Source: an uncultured Barnesiella sp. (lineage in GTDB: Bacteria > Bacteroidota > Bacteroidia > Bacteroidales > Barnesiellaceae). From it: DNA of 64,000 bases. The position numbers were made by a program, and so were the translations under genes. Shown here piece after piece: positions 51,719-62,123 of the stretch. The DNA is taken from positions 1 through 64,000 of the forward strand of contig CALUJQ010000013.1 in assembly GCA_944320995.1 (NCBI GenBank). Reading direction: 5' to 3'. Within the stretch, counting starts at the first letter, position 1. The number at the start of each line of letters is the position of its first letter. The notes below the pieces were generated by a model, which was not told where the DNA came from, made no database searches, and saw only the letters and a list, made by a program, of their open reading frames with translations.

Positions 51719-52693
51719 TTATTTCTCGGGTTTTGACGACGGTTTGGCTATCGACTCGCGCATGGCGGTGTCGGCTTCGACATTTTTCATGCGGTAGTAG
51801 TCCATGATGCCGAGATTGCCCGAGCGGAAGGCTTCGGCCATGGCTTTGGGGACTTCGGCTTCGGCTTCGATTACTTTGGCGCGGGCCTCTTGTGCTTTGG
51901 CTTTCATCTCTTGTTCGAGGGCGATAGCCATGGCCCGGCGTTCCTCGGCCTTGGCTTGTGCGATGTTTTTATCGGCTTGGGCTTGATCCATTTGCAAGGT
52001 GGCGCCGATGTTTTTGCCTATGTCGATGTCGGCAATATCGATCGAGAGGATTTCAAATGCGGTGCCCGAGTCGAGTCCTTTTTTCAAGACCAGTTTCGAA
52101 ATGGAGTCGGGGTTTTCGAGGACTTGTTTGTGCGATTCGGACGAGCCTATCGACGATACGATACCTTCGCCTACACGGGCCAATACGGTGTCTTCGCCGG
52201 CTCCGCCGACCAGTTGACGGATATTGGCCCTGACCGTAACCCGGGCTTTGGCAATCAGCTGGATTCCGTCTTTGGCGACGGCTGTAACGGGCGGCGTGTC
52301 GATAACTTTCGGGTTGACAGACATCTGTACGGCTTCGAATACGTCGCGGCCGGCCAAGTCGATGGCGGTGGCCATTTGGAATCCCAATTCGATATTGGCT
52401 TTTGATGCCGAAACCAATGCATGAACTACCCGTTCTACATGTCCGCCGGCCAAATAGTGCGCTTCCAATTCGTCGCGCGTAATGGTTTTCAGCCCGGCCT
52501 TGTGGGCTTCGATCATGCCCCGCACGATGATTTGAGGCGGAACTTTACGTATTCGCATGAGGAATAACTGGATAAGCGAGATTCTCACGCCCGAGACTTG
52601 TGCCGAAATCCATAACAGAAACGGGACGAAGTAGAAAAACACAGAGAGTATGACAATTACTCCGAGTGCTAATAGTAGTCCGAGTACAATCAT
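51719..52693 (-). CDS. floA: flotillin-like protein FloA
   Basis: 324 residues of the UPF0365/FloA family: an N-terminal membrane segment (about 1-28), then the SPFH-like domain with '[21 protein letters not shown]' and '[20 protein letters not shown]', then a long Ala/Glu coiled coil ('[20 protein letters not shown]'). Organises functional membrane microdomains. Overlaps the nfeD gene by 4 nt, the standard pairing. Confidence 0.94.
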   Translation of the reverse strand: MIVLGLLLALGVIVILSVFFYFVPFLLWISAQVSGVRISLIQLFLMRIRKVPPQIIVRGMIEAHKAGLKTITRDELEAHYLAGGHVERVVHALVSASKANIELGFQMATAIDLAGRDVFEAVQMSVNPKVIDTPPVTAVAKDGIQLIAKARVTVRANIRQLVGGAGEDTVLARVGEGIVSSIGSSESHKQVLENPDSISKLVLKKGLDSGTAFEILSIDIADIDIGKNIGATLQMDQAQADKNIAQAKAEERRAMAIALEQEMKAKAQEARAKVIEAEAEVPKAMAEAFRSGNLGIMDYYRMKNVEADTAMRESIAKPSSKPEK

Positions 52694-53193
52694 TGTTCTT
52701 TATTTGTTTTATTGTTATTAATTTCTTCTTCTTTACAAACAATCACCATCGTGGATTCGATTCGGATTATTTTTACCGGTGTGTTTTCGTCGATCAGTTC
52801 ATTTTCGGCCATCGCTTCGAGGGTATGAGTGCCGACGATAATTTTACCCATGGGGTTCAACCGGCTCAAAGTGACACCTCGATCTCCCACCTGCACTTCC
52901 GAGTCGACTTTTGTGGGTACTACCGAGTCTATCTCGGTATGGAGCGCTATTTTATTAAGGCTGCGGGACCGCATGAACCCTATGATGAATGCTATGGTTG
53001 TGATGGCGGCTAAGAGTAAGGTTATTACAGCTCCGTTGTTGCCGAATACCGAATAGGCATAATAGATGCCCCCGCCGTAAAACAAGAGTGAGCATATTCC
53101 TGCGATAGTGATTCCGGGGAGGAAAAATATTTCCAAAATCACCAGTACCAATGCTATCGCAATCAACAATATAATAGCTGCTATATCGAACAT
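52690..53193 (-). CDS. NfeD-like membrane protein
   Basis: 167 residues. About three transmembrane helices (residues 4-25, 28-48, 55-75) are followed by an OB-fold domain ('[20 protein letters not shown]'), the NfeD signature. Works with flotillins. The stop overlaps the floA start, so the two are translated together. Confidence 0.92.
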   Translation of the reverse strand: MFDIAAIILLIAIALVLVILEIFFLPGITIAGICSLLFYGGGIYYAYSVFGNNGAVITLLLAAITTIAFIIGFMRSRSLNKIALHTEIDSVVPTKVDSEVQVGDRGVTLSRLNPMGKIIVGTHTLEAMAENELIDENTPVKIIRIESTMVIVCKEEEINNNKTNKEQ

Positions 53194-53213
53194 CTCTTAT
53201 TTTTTTAGGTTAT

Positions 53214-54665
53214 TCAATGTCGCTTTTTTAAGGTCTCGATTTCGGCTTTGCGGGCTTGATTTTCATACACCTCGGGTTGAGCGGACAACGAGAGTAATTG
53301 CGATTCCAATGCCTGAATTTCGGCCGATAGCCTTTGCCGTGTTGTTCCTTGGGCTTGGGTATATTGAGGCCTCAGTTCCGACAGTTTGGATTCCAATTGT
53401 ACGATATTTTTGCGGGTTTCGGTCGCCTTAATATATAGGTTGCGTGCTTCTTGACTGGTAAACTGGTCGAGTGAGGTGTAGTGTTTGCCGTTGTAAATGG
53501 CAAAGATAAAGTCGGGTTGTTTCTCTTTTTTAGCCTCTTTGATTTCGTTCAATTGTTGGAGCAAGTCGGTATAATCGGCATTTTCGGGCCATGAATCCCG
53601 AATGGAACGAATCAGAGCCAACGATTTGATGTCGGTTTTGATTTCATCGAGATTATAGGTGCGTTTGCTCTCATTGGGGATAAACAGATAGACTGTTACT
53701 TTCCCCGGGATTTGCTCTCGGTCCGATACGAACCACCCGATATTGAGCATTTCGTCTATGGCCATCATATAATCGTTGTAAATCGAATTGAACGGCATGC
53801 CCACGTTTTCGGGTTTCAAATAGGTGTTGTTCTCGAGATTCAATCGGGTAATGAATATGTCGTATCCGCCGATAGAGTTTTCTCCGTTCGATGCGAAGTA
53901 TAGTGTGACACCGTCATTCAGGAAGAAGGGGTAGGCTTCGTCCCTGTCGGTATTGACTCCTTCGGGCAGGGGGGTAATTTTACTCCATTGCCCGTCAATC
54001 AGTTTGTTCATGGTACAAAGGTCTTCCCCTTTCCCTTCGCGGGCCATACCGAAGAATACTTTGTCCTCTCGTTCGGGAACATAGCCTACGGTATTTTCGG
54101 GAATATCGATATTCAGTGATTCGCTTGTCCCTATTCGCCCCGACTCGGGTGTCATTTTGAAGGCGGCGAAAAACGAATCGGCATCGACAATCAGGCTGTC
54201 GATAATCTGTACCTGTTCAACATGTTGCAACATCAGTTTGGCTTTACGGGCCCGGGCGATGGCTTCGTGGATAGAGTCTGGAACCTGTTTCTTGGCTTTT
54301 TCCAAACTTGCGGCATACTCTTCATAACGCTCTACGGCATCGTCGAAACGGTATTGTGCCATATACAAGTCGCCTAAAAAATGGGGCGATTCGAGGACTT
54401 TGCGGGTTGCTCCTATTTTCAAATATTTTTCGGCTTCGGTATATTTCTTTTCATGGAACAGGCACACGCCATACCAATGGTTCAGAGACCCGTCGTTGGG
54501 CCGTCGTTTCAATTGGGCTTTGAATACAGGTGCGGCCTCTTCGTATTTCCCGGCTTTGTACAATTCACGCGCCTCGTCGAGGGTCAAGGCGCCCGACGAA
54601 AGTACGGTCGAGACGAGAAGACCAACTGTAAATAAGTATTTAAAGAAACGTCTAAATAATTTCAT
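53214..54665 (-). CDS. TPR / PD40 beta-propeller envelope protein
   Basis: 483 residues with a signal peptide (about residues 1-26). TPR repeats ('LDEARELYKAGKYEEAAPVF', 'NHWYGVCLFHEKKYTEAEKYL', 'YMAQYRFDDAVERYEEYAA') lead into a PD40-type propeller ('LNDGVTLYFASNGENSIGGY') and a C-terminal coiled coil ('QLESKLSELRPQYTQAQGTT'). Proteins like this in Bacteroidetes are usually OmpA-linked envelope proteins; no OmpA domain is present here. The export and domains are clear, the role is not. Confidence 0.85.
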   Translation of the reverse strand: MKLFRRFFKYLFTVGLLVSTVLSSGALTLDEARELYKAGKYEEAAPVFKAQLKRRPNDGSLNHWYGVCLFHEKKYTEAEKYLKIGATRKVLESPHFLGDLYMAQYRFDDAVERYEEYAASLEKAKKQVPDSIHEAIARARKAKLMLQHVEQVQIIDSLIVDADSFFAAFKMTPESGRIGTSESLNIDIPENTVGYVPEREDKVFFGMAREGKGEDLCTMNKLIDGQWSKITPLPEGVNTDRDEAYPFFLNDGVTLYFASNGENSIGGYDIFITRLNLENNTYLKPENVGMPFNSIYNDYMMAIDEMLNIGWFVSDREQIPGKVTVYLFIPNESKRTYNLDEIKTDIKSLALIRSIRDSWPENADYTDLLQQLNEIKEAKKEKQPDFIFAIYNGKHYTSLDQFTSQEARNLYIKATETRKNIVQLESKLSELRPQYTQAQGTTRQRLSAEIQALESQLLSLSAQPEVYENQARKAEIETLKKRH

Positions 54666-54699
54666 AGATAAAAAATTGTACTCAAATATACAACTATTT

Positions 54700-55182
54700 T
54701 TAATTCCGAAGGTTAGGGTGAGGAATTTTTTTTAGGAAATACTCTAAATCGTCTATGGAGTGGAATGCGTCGCAGGGTAAAATAAAGAAAATATATTTCG
54801 ATAAATGGAAAATAATGTCGGTCGATGAATAGCTTATGTGCGAGATACGTTCCCACGGGATAAACTCCTCGCGCCCGTCGTCGAATTTACAGAGAATGCC
54901 TTCGTGGTTCAACTCGACGCTTTTTGAAAGGATAGAAGCCCGGCAGTCGGGGTGTAGGGCATAGGCAAACCAAAGGTAATAAAGAATCAAAGGGAATATC
55001 AAAAATACAATGATAAGCCCCACGTAAATGAAAAGCGGGTTGTGGATAGACAGCCCCACGAGGAGGGCGAAAAGCAGTACGAACCAAGCCCAGTTGCCTC
55101 GCAACCATGTTCTCAGCAATAGCCCGAAATAGTGTTGAGGCGATACACGGCACGAGAGGGTAACGATACTGCGGGTTTCCAT
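54700..55182 (-). CDS. YcxB-like membrane protein
   Basis: 160 residues. Two transmembrane helices (about 31-50 and 53-72) and a C-terminal domain with 'EEFIPWERISHISYSSTDIIFHL', the pattern of the YcxB-like C-terminal domain. It lies 34 nt upstream of the TPR gene and may be co-transcribed. Function unknown. Confidence 0.75.
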   Translation of the reverse strand: METRSIVTLSCRVSPQHYFGLLLRTWLRGNWAWFVLLFALLVGLSIHNPLFIYVGLIIVFLIFPLILYYLWFAYALHPDCRASILSKSVELNHEGILCKFDDGREEFIPWERISHISYSSTDIIFHLSKYIFFILPCDAFHSIDDLEYFLKKIPHPNLRN

Positions 55183-55432
55183 ATAAAGAGGATTATATTT
55201 TACAAAGATGGGGCATTTGAGGCAATTTCTTTTTTTTGCCTATGGAATTAACTTTATTTTGCATAAATTTTATGCAGCTATCGGGGTTGCTTCTCCATTT
55301 CCCTTCAACGGTGATTGGGTAGAAAGAATTAAGGGCGTTTTGAACCATTCTGTTTTGTTTTTCATTTTATCTCTGTTTTTAGATAAAATAGGATGCGGTT
55401 CGGCATAGCCAAATCTGAAAACTGTGTTTTCA

Positions 55433-55464
55433 TTTGTCTCTGCACTCGCCTTTCACTATTTTTG
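55433..55464 (+). promoter_or_regulatory. promoter of the AsmA-family gene
   Basis: TTTG (55433-55436), 20-nt spacer, TATTTTTG (55457-55464), 24 nt before the ATG. Confidence 0.75.
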
Positions 55465-55488
55465 TAGTTGGTATTAAAAGAGTTCGAT

Positions 55489-58455
55489 ATGAGAAGCCGG
55501 ACAAAAAAAGTTTTAAAAATTACGGGTATTACGTTGGGGACGTTGATTGTCCTTTTATCGGCAATCATTGCTATTGCAGTCAATTTTGTATTCACGCCGA
55601 AAAAATTGACCCCTGTCGTATTGAATATAGCTAACCAAAGTATGAATGCCAAACTCGATATGGAGAGTGTCGAATTGACTTTTTTCTCGACCTTCCCCCG
55701 GTTTGGAGTGAAACTGACCGATGGTACTTTGGTGTCGAAAGCTATCCGCGACTCGTTATGGCAACGCACCGATACGCTGCTCTCTTTCAAAAAAGCGGTT
55801 GTCGTGGTCAATGTCGTCGATTATCTGCGGCAAAAAAAGGTAAGCCTCAACCGTCTGTTTCTCGATAGTATAAACGTGTATGCCTTTACAAGCAAAGAGG
55901 GGATTGCCAATTGGGATATTTTCACCCCCGATACGCTCAACAGTACCGATACGACAACTCGTACTGCTCCTATTGCCAGTGAAATAGACATTCGGCGTAT
56001 TTCGATGCGCCATGCCACCGTCACTTACGACGATCGCGAAACCAAGGTTTTTGCCAATTTATGGGATACCAATCTCAAATTGAAAGCCAATTTGAAGAAG
56101 GGTCACTCCATGCTGGCTCTCGATTTCGACAACAAGAACATTCTTTTCTGGCAAGACGGTGAGTTGCTTGTTCACCATGTGGCGGCTAAATTGAAAACCG
56201 ACATCGAGTTGGACCGAGCCACGCGATCTGTCGTCCTGCACGATGCGCTTATGGACCTTAACGGTGTAGAACTGGATATAAAGGGAAGTGTCCGACGCGA
56301 TACGCTTGCCAAGGCGTTGGACATAGATATGCAATATGGGTTGCATGCTCCTTCATTGGAGACAGTCTTGCACATGATTCCCGAAAGCGTATTGAAGAAA
56401 GAAAAGGTGAAGGCCCAAGGCGATGTGGTGATGAATGGAACTGTCAAGGGCTTGTATGGGAAAGACAAAATGCCCACGGTCACTCTTAAAGTGGAAATAA
56501 ACGATGCCTCGGCCAAATATGACCGAATGCCCTATGGGGTGGACGAATTCAAGGCCGATTTCTTCGGACAAGTAGATTTAATGCGCGAATCACCCTCGTA
56601 TCTCGACCTTAAAATATTCCATTTCAAGGGAGCTCACACCGATATTTTAGCCGATGCCAAGGTGACCAATCTGTTGGACGACCCCGATATAACGTTCCAC
56701 ACCCAATCGACCATAGACCTTACGAGTTTGGCACAGACATTCCCGTTACAGGAGGGAGTTACCATCGAAGGGAAGGTCGAGGCCGATCTGCGGCTGCGCA
56801 GCCGATTGTCTTCGATCAAGAAACAAGATTTGGGCCGGGTTAAAGCCTTGGGCAAGATCGTTATGACCGGATTGGCCTTACGCGACAAGAACAAGAATTT
56901 CGAGTTTACGAGCGATGCCTCGTTACGGTTTTTCGGTAATGATGTATTGGGGGCGCAGGTCCAAATCAACAATGTCGTGTTACACGCTCCCCAAGTAGAA
57001 TCGTCGGTCGAGAATCTGTCGGCTGCGGTCAAAACGACCAATCCGCAAGATACGACCCGAATCGCAACGGTTCATTGTAAAGTGACGGCCACTAAGCTGA
57101 AAGCTTCGTTGCCTGCCGACTCGATTTCCCTCTTCTGTGGAAAAACCGATGCGACCATCGATTTGCAACCGATAGAGAATAAACCCACCCGGCCCCAAGT
57201 CAAACTCGACTTGAAAGCCGACACCCTTTTCTGCCGGCTCGGAGACAACCGCTTGGGTATGGACAAAGCCGGAATCAACGTGACGGCCAAACAGGTGAGA
57301 GACTCGATATGGATACCCCAAGGAATTGTAGGGTTCAATCGCCTGTTCGTGCGTACGCCTATGTCGGCATTGCCCATACGCATGCAAAAGAGTGCCGTCT
57401 CGGTTGGCGACCGCACCATTACCTTGCATAATGCCACTATGCGTATAGGCCGCTCCGACTTGACGGCATCGGGTTCGATTCACGACCTGTATGGAGCCAT
57501 GCGCCGCAACAAGATGTTGAAGGCGACGTTGACCCTTTCGTCCAACAATCTGAATTGCAACCAATTGATTCGTGCTATCTCTTTCCCGGCAGATACCGCT
57601 CAAATCGAGGCCGAGACCGATACGACCTCGACGTCGCTCAGCCTGTTTGTCATTCCTAAAAATATCGATTTCGAGTTGCAAACCGACTTCCGGCGGGTTC
57701 GTTACGGGAAGATGCTGTTCAAGAATGTACATGGGGCTGTCGATGTGCGCAATCAAGCCATTCATTTGAAGGAACTGAGTATGGAAGGATTGGATGCAAC
57801 CATGCGTACTACATTGATTTATCAAGCCCGGAATCCGCAAGAGGGATATGCCGGATTTGATTTCAAATTGAATAAAATCAACATCGGGAAACTGGTCGAT
57901 TTCATACCTTCGTTAGACTCCATCGTTCCCATGCTGAGGTCGTTCCAAGGAACTGTTGATTTCAATGTCTCGGCCGAATCGGGATTGGATTCCTGCCTAC
58001 ACATAAAAATACCCACTTTGCGATCGGCAATCCATGTCGAAGGCGACAGCCTTGTGCTGCTCGATGGTGAAACATTTGCCGAAATATCGAAAAAGTTCCT
58101 TTTCAAAAACAAGGAGCGAAACCTCATCGACAGTATCGCCGTCAACATAAGTGTAGCCGACGGCAATGTAACGGTCTATCCCTTTGTCATCGAAATGGAT
58201 CGCTACCGGGCTGCCGTGGGAGGGACACAGGATATGAATATGAATTTCGACTATCACATCTCCATATTGAAATCGCCTGTACCCTTCAAGTTGGGGTTAA
58301 ACATATCGGGGAATCTCGACAAAATGAAATTTGGTATGGGGAAGGCTAAATATAAAGATGCCGTCACTCCGGTGGAAATACACAAAGTCGATAGTGCCAT
58401 CGTAACCATGGGAGAACAAATCGTGCGGGATTTCAGAAAAGTCATGCGGCGATAG
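55489..58455 (+). CDS. AsmA-family envelope protein
   Basis: 988 residues from ATG 55489, which is the start that puts the transmembrane helix ('VLKITGITLGTLIVLLSAII') close to the N-terminus. The N-terminal AsmA motif continues with 'NIANQSMNAKLDMESVELTFFSTFPRFGVKLTDGTL', and long beta-rich repeats follow, ending in the AsmA_2-type C-terminal domain ('LRSFQGTVDFNVSAESGLDS'). Family members bridge the periplasm and are linked with phospholipid transport to the outer membrane. Confidence 0.88.
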   Translation: MRSRTKKVLKITGITLGTLIVLLSAIIAIAVNFVFTPKKLTPVVLNIANQSMNAKLDMESVELTFFSTFPRFGVKLTDGTLVSKAIRDSLWQRTDTLLSFKKAVVVVNVVDYLRQKKVSLNRLFLDSINVYAFTSKEGIANWDIFTPDTLNSTDTTTRTAPIASEIDIRRISMRHATVTYDDRETKVFANLWDTNLKLKANLKKGHSMLALDFDNKNILFWQDGELLVHHVAAKLKTDIELDRATRSVVLHDALMDLNGVELDIKGSVRRDTLAKALDIDMQYGLHAPSLETVLHMIPESVLKKEKVKAQGDVVMNGTVKGLYGKDKMPTVTLKVEINDASAKYDRMPYGVDEFKADFFGQVDLMRESPSYLDLKIFHFKGAHTDILADAKVTNLLDDPDITFHTQSTIDLTSLAQTFPLQEGVTIEGKVEADLRLRSRLSSIKKQDLGRVKALGKIVMTGLALRDKNKNFEFTSDASLRFFGNDVLGAQVQINNVVLHAPQVESSVENLSAAVKTTNPQDTTRIATVHCKVTATKLKASLPADSISLFCGKTDATIDLQPIENKPTRPQVKLDLKADTLFCRLGDNRLGMDKAGINVTAKQVRDSIWIPQGIVGFNRLFVRTPMSALPIRMQKSAVSVGDRTITLHNATMRIGRSDLTASGSIHDLYGAMRRNKMLKATLTLSSNNLNCNQLIRAISFPADTAQIEAETDTTSTSLSLFVIPKNIDFELQTDFRRVRYGKMLFKNVHGAVDVRNQAIHLKELSMEGLDATMRTTLIYQARNPQEGYAGFDFKLNKINIGKLVDFIPSLDSIVPMLRSFQGTVDFNVSAESGLDSCLHIKIPTLRSAIHVEGDSLVLLDGETFAEISKKFLFKNKERNLIDSIAVNISVADGNVTVYPFVIEMDRYRAAVGGTQDMNMNFDYHISILKSPVPFKLGLNISGNLDKMKFGMGKAKYKDAVTPVEIHKVDSAIVTMGEQIVRDFRKVMRR

Positions 58456-58488
58456 AGCCTCGATCATGAAATACTTTGTATTCAGTAG

Positions 58489-58519
58489 AAACGGCTGCCA
58501 ACCTCATAGGCAGCCGTTT
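58489..58519. terminator. shared terminator between convergent genes
   Basis: AAACGGCTGCC (58489-58499) pairs perfectly with GGCAGCCGTTT (58509-58519). It ends both the AsmA gene and the DUF486 gene. Confidence 0.85.
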
Positions 58520-58523
58520 CAAT

Positions 58524-58892
58524 TTATTTCATAAATACGAAATAGACGGCCAAAACCAAGCAACCGAAAGCGGCGATATGGTTCCAATGCAACGATTCGC
58601 CTTTGAAGAAAACTACCGAAAAGACGGTAAAGATAATGAGCGTAATCACCTCTTGTATCACCTTTAACTGCATAAGACTGAACGGGCCGCCATTTTCCCT
58701 GAATCCCAACCGGTTGGCCGGTACTTGACAGCAATACTCAAATAGAGCGATACCCCAACTGAGTAAAATCACCCCATAGAGCGGCCAGTTGCTGATGACC
58801 TTCATCTCTTGTAATTTCAAGTGACCATACCATGCCAATGTCATGAATACATTGGAAATAATAAGTAATCCTATTGCATATAAACCTTGCAT
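58524..58892 (-). CDS. DUF486-family small membrane protein
   Basis: 122 residues from the ATG at 58892 (MQGLYAIGLLIISN); an upstream ATG (58919) adds nine hydrophilic residues. Four transmembrane segments. 'TLAWYGHLK' and 'NWPLYGVILLSWGIALFEYC' and 'GPFSLMQLKVIQEVITL' are characteristic of DUF486, a relative of the drug/metabolite transporter superfamily. Substrate unknown. Confidence 0.85.
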   Translation of the reverse strand: MQGLYAIGLLIISNVFMTLAWYGHLKLQEMKVISNWPLYGVILLSWGIALFEYCCQVPANRLGFRENGGPFSLMQLKVIQEVITLIIFTVFSVVFFKGESLHWNHIAAFGCLVLAVYFVFMK

Positions 58893-59017
58893 CTCTTTCC
58901 TTGTTTCAAAATCGGCCACAAAGATACGTACAACTCGTGAATTTCGGATACAATCCGAGTGAAATTAATTTATGGGAAATAGGTGTATTATTGTGGCGAA
59001 AAAATACAATAAGTATA

Positions 59018-59060
59018 AAACTGAGCCCTAAAAGTTTATCCGACTTCTAGGACTCAGTTT
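59018..59060. terminator. hairpin beside the integrase fragment
   Basis: AAACTGAG (59018-59025) pairs with CTCAGTTT (59053-59060), with CCTA/TAGG inside. It overlaps the last bases of the integrase fragment and could be the remnant of an element end. Confidence 0.5.
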
Positions 59061-59538
59061 ATTTTAGCAAGGATTTTCGTTTTGCTCTTTGTTGAGCCGC
59101 CTGCTTTCCTGCGTGGAACAGCACAAGAAGACGATTCTCGACGGCGGGATTCCCGTCGAGGTCGATGGTTACCACCCTGACCTTTATCCCGCCGCAGTTC
59201 ATGCCGGAAAGAGCGCCACACAGCCGGCCTATGGCATGAAGGTCATGTACGCCACGACTGCGCTGTATCTCCTTGAAACGGGAAAGCCACTCCGGCAGGG
59301 ATATGTCCTTTTTTAAGGAACTGTCCTGTGTTTCCGTAACCCGTTTGTTTGCCGTCGGCAGTTTCTTCAATTCACGCAATTCCTTCCTGCAGGCAACCTC
59401 GGCTTTCCGCATGACGGCTTCATTCCGGTGCAATGATTCGTCATCGTTCTCCGGTAAAAGATACAGTTTGAGGTATTCATAGCTGCGATGTCTGCCATGG
59501 TAGCAGTCCGGATAAATGGATCTGCGGCCGTCCTTCAT
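59059..59538 (-). pseudogene. fragment of a tyrosine recombinase
   Basis: 159 codons. The first 110 residues match the Arm and core-binding domains of Bacteroidetes integrases ('GRRSIYPDCYHGRHRSYEYLKLYL', then 'LPEWLSRFKEIQRSRGVHDL'). After that the frame loses the family pattern and the catalytic domain (R...HxxR...Y) is missing altogether. A relic of another integrated element. Confidence 0.75.
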
Positions 59539-59672
59539 CGCTTTAAGTCATATTTTTACCGGCGTTTTTGCTTATATTTGTAAAACTAAGACTTTTTAAC
59601 TGTCATAATAGTCTTTATTTACATAAAAAAACATTCAAAAAATAGCTTCTGTTTTTTCGTTTACCACATATA
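59539..59672. other. short gap after the frameshifted IdeS-like gene
   Basis: AT-rich, with the upstream part of the integrase fragment on the minus strand. No gene seen. Confidence 0.4.
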
Positions 59673-61229
59673 TCATTGTTTCTGTTTGGCAAAATAGTCT
59701 TCCCAATATTGGGTTCCCAAGTCAAAAGAGTATAGAGCTGTGATAGTCACTCGGCCATATTCGCCGTTTTCATCTTTCATGAAACCTTGTATATACGGTC
59801 TATATGTCTCCTCATCATATTTGATGATGGCCTTGCGAAGTTTGTTGGGGGCGGTATTGGAGTCGGTATAATATACGGCACAAAATACCCCTCGTCGTCA
59901 AATTGAAATCCCCAAGTCGTAAAGACATGAGCCCCTAAGGCATTATTCTCACTGATTGCGATGAGTCGCCCTGCATCGCAAGCATTTGCGATAAACTCAT
60001 TAAAGTTTCGGCGGTTCAAAGATCCGCTGGCCCATTTTGTTTCAGTCAGAATAGCCTCTTGAAAGACTTCTTTAAAAAGACCTCCTTTACCTTTTGCCGA
60101 TGTTTGTACCGAACTTGCTTCGTACCCAGTGATAAACCAGTTGAATCCGGCATCGGGGTAATTCCCACTGTTTTGGGACCAAAACTTGGCAAAGTAATTC
60201 GAGAAAATAGCGGAGTTCCATTTATTGGCTGCTGGCTGTTCTATATAAGAAAAGTCGGGTTTGGTTTCTCCTTTTAAACGATAGTAATCGTCGACAAACT
60301 GTTTGTTGCGATCCAACCACCAGTGAATTACATTGCTGGCAGTGGCGGCCCAGCAAAAATTGAGCCCGTCTTGAGTCGTGTCATACCACCCGCATCCTTC
60401 TGTCCAGCCGTCGTAGAGCATGTCAAATGCAGTGGGGTCTTTTTGCCACTCCGATTCATCATTGATAAAAACACCTGCGGGGGTAATAACCATCCCTTTG
60501 TATTGTTCGCTGGCACCGCCCAGAGAGGGGTCACTCGGAGGAGTCCAATAGGCATACAACGTGGTATTTTTTGTAAATCTTCCGATTCCGCCGGCTTTGT
60601 AGTGAGAATAGCCTTCGGGTATTGTATCGTAAGACGTACGGGTATAATATTTTTTATTTGCAGGAGGTGCAAAGTTATTGGGCGGAATCGAAAAGGTTTG
60701 ATTAAGCCGTATGTACAGTGGTTCCATTGTGCCCGTTCCTCCATTGGCATCGAAAGATATTGTAATTGCCGATGCTTCGGGTTCCCAAATGGCGTATAAT
60801 GAGGAATTATATGCTTGGTAGAAACTGAATGTGGGATATTCGTCTTGGAACAACGGGTCATCGAGTTGCGGTGAGTTGCTCCAACCTACAAACCGGTAAC
60901 CTTTGCGTATAAACGTATTTCTCGGCAGTTTGAACTCCTGGCCTTCTTTCAAGCCGGTAACCGGATCCATCGTGCCTGTTCCGCCGTTGGCGTTAAAAAT
61001 GACTCGGCCTGTCCCCGCTGATTCATCGGCGTAAATGTGTTTTATTTGGCTCAAATCCCATGTTGCATCATAAGTTTTTCCGACTGACCAAGAATTACCT
61101 CCTTCATTGGGAGTAAAGGGTAAATTCCCTTCCCAAGAAACGGTAGTTCCATCTTGTTTCTTTACAATAAATTGGGCATGCAGAAAGGAAATGGTCATTG
61201 AGTATTATTACAAATACGTATTTCTTCAT
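59673..61229 (-). pseudogene. IdeS/Mac-like cysteine peptidase with Listeria-Bacteroides repeats, two frameshifts
   Basis: The open frame 61198-59777 (473 codons) covers most of it. Two 'NGGTGTM' Listeria-Bacteroides (Flg_new-type) repeats precede a C66-like peptidase: catalytic Cys in 'LNFCWAATASNVIHWWLDRN', His in 'GAHVFTTWGFQFDDEG'. Upstream, ATG 61229 in another frame encodes MKKYVFVIIL, which together with 'MTISFLHAQ' would be a perfect signal peptide if one A near 61198 were absent. Downstream, near 59868-59876, a shift of frame restores 'KLRKAIIKYDEETYRPYIQGF' and continues to a stop at 59673. Either a young pseudogene or sequencing indels. Confidence 0.75.
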
Positions 61230-61250
61230 AGTTGGATAAGTGTTGAGGAT

Positions 61251-61547
61251 TTAGTATTTTATAAATTTCAGGGTGCTGCTTGCTGTGCGCAACAAGTATG
61301 TACCTTTGGGTAGATCTGCAACGGAAAGTATTATGTCTGTTCCGTTTGATTCCATACTCCTCATAATTTTGTCTTCGAGTGAAATAATGTCAACACAATT
61401 CCCTGCCGGAACTCCATTGATGCATAAGTGATCTGTCACAGGATTCGGATAATAACTAACTTCGGTAGTTGTTTCAGGTCCTTTGCCTCCTATGGGTAAT
61501 TGTTGGTCGAAAGAGACGCTATTGACTTTTGTGACAGGATTCCCCAT
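61251..61547 (-). pseudogene. orphan type IX secretion sorting domain
   Basis: 98 codons. The last 75 residues have the T9SS type A tail pattern ('EVSYYPNPVTDHLCIN', 'LPKGTYLLRTASSTLKFIKY'). There is no signal peptide or catalytic domain, so this is the end of a larger secreted protein whose 5' part has been lost or is decayed upstream. Confidence 0.65.
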
Positions 61548-61564
61548 TTTTCAAAACAATGCTT

Positions 61565-62123
61565 TTAATTGAAATAGATGGCATGTTGAGAGAATAGGGG
61601 TGCAAATATAGGTATTATATAATTCTCAACAAGGTTATTGTCATATAATTCCTCAAATTTTGGATTCGATAGGTATGACTGACCGATAAAATTAGTCGAA
61701 GCTCCTCTTTTTATAGCATAAAAAGAGGGGCCGTTGCACCGTAATATGATTGATGTGATTCCCACAATAGGTTTACAGTCTTGTCAGTTTTAGAGAGTCT
61801 CCATGGTGCATAGGTATATCTCGCCATATTCATCTTCCAACAACATGTTTATGCTGTTATAGGCTTCCTCATTTTTGGGTGTAGTCGGGTATAATAGCAA
61901 ATCATGTTTGCTCGTCTACATGATCGATTCGATCAAAGCCACTCTCTCGATACAGACGTCTTCAAAGATTATTGCCCCAGATGTCCATTTCCTACGAGCA
62001 AGGATTGCCACCATTTATTGGCTGGCGAGTTGACCCATAGTGCGACAGTTTCTGCCAATACATGGGAATGACTCCCAAACAGAGATAGTAAGCTTTTTTA
62101 TGTCGGCCATGACATGTTATTAA
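61565..62123 (-). pseudogene. decayed remnant of an IdeS-like gene
   Basis: No long frame, but minus-strand pieces resemble the intact IdeS-like neighbour. A segment at about 61795-61890 reads 'PKNEEAYNSINMLLEDEYGEIYLCTMETL' in parts, which parallels 'DEETYRPYIQGFMKDENGEYGRVTITALY' in the neighbour. Other fragments contain in-frame stops. It may be the missing 5' part of the orphan T9SS tail. Confidence 0.4.
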
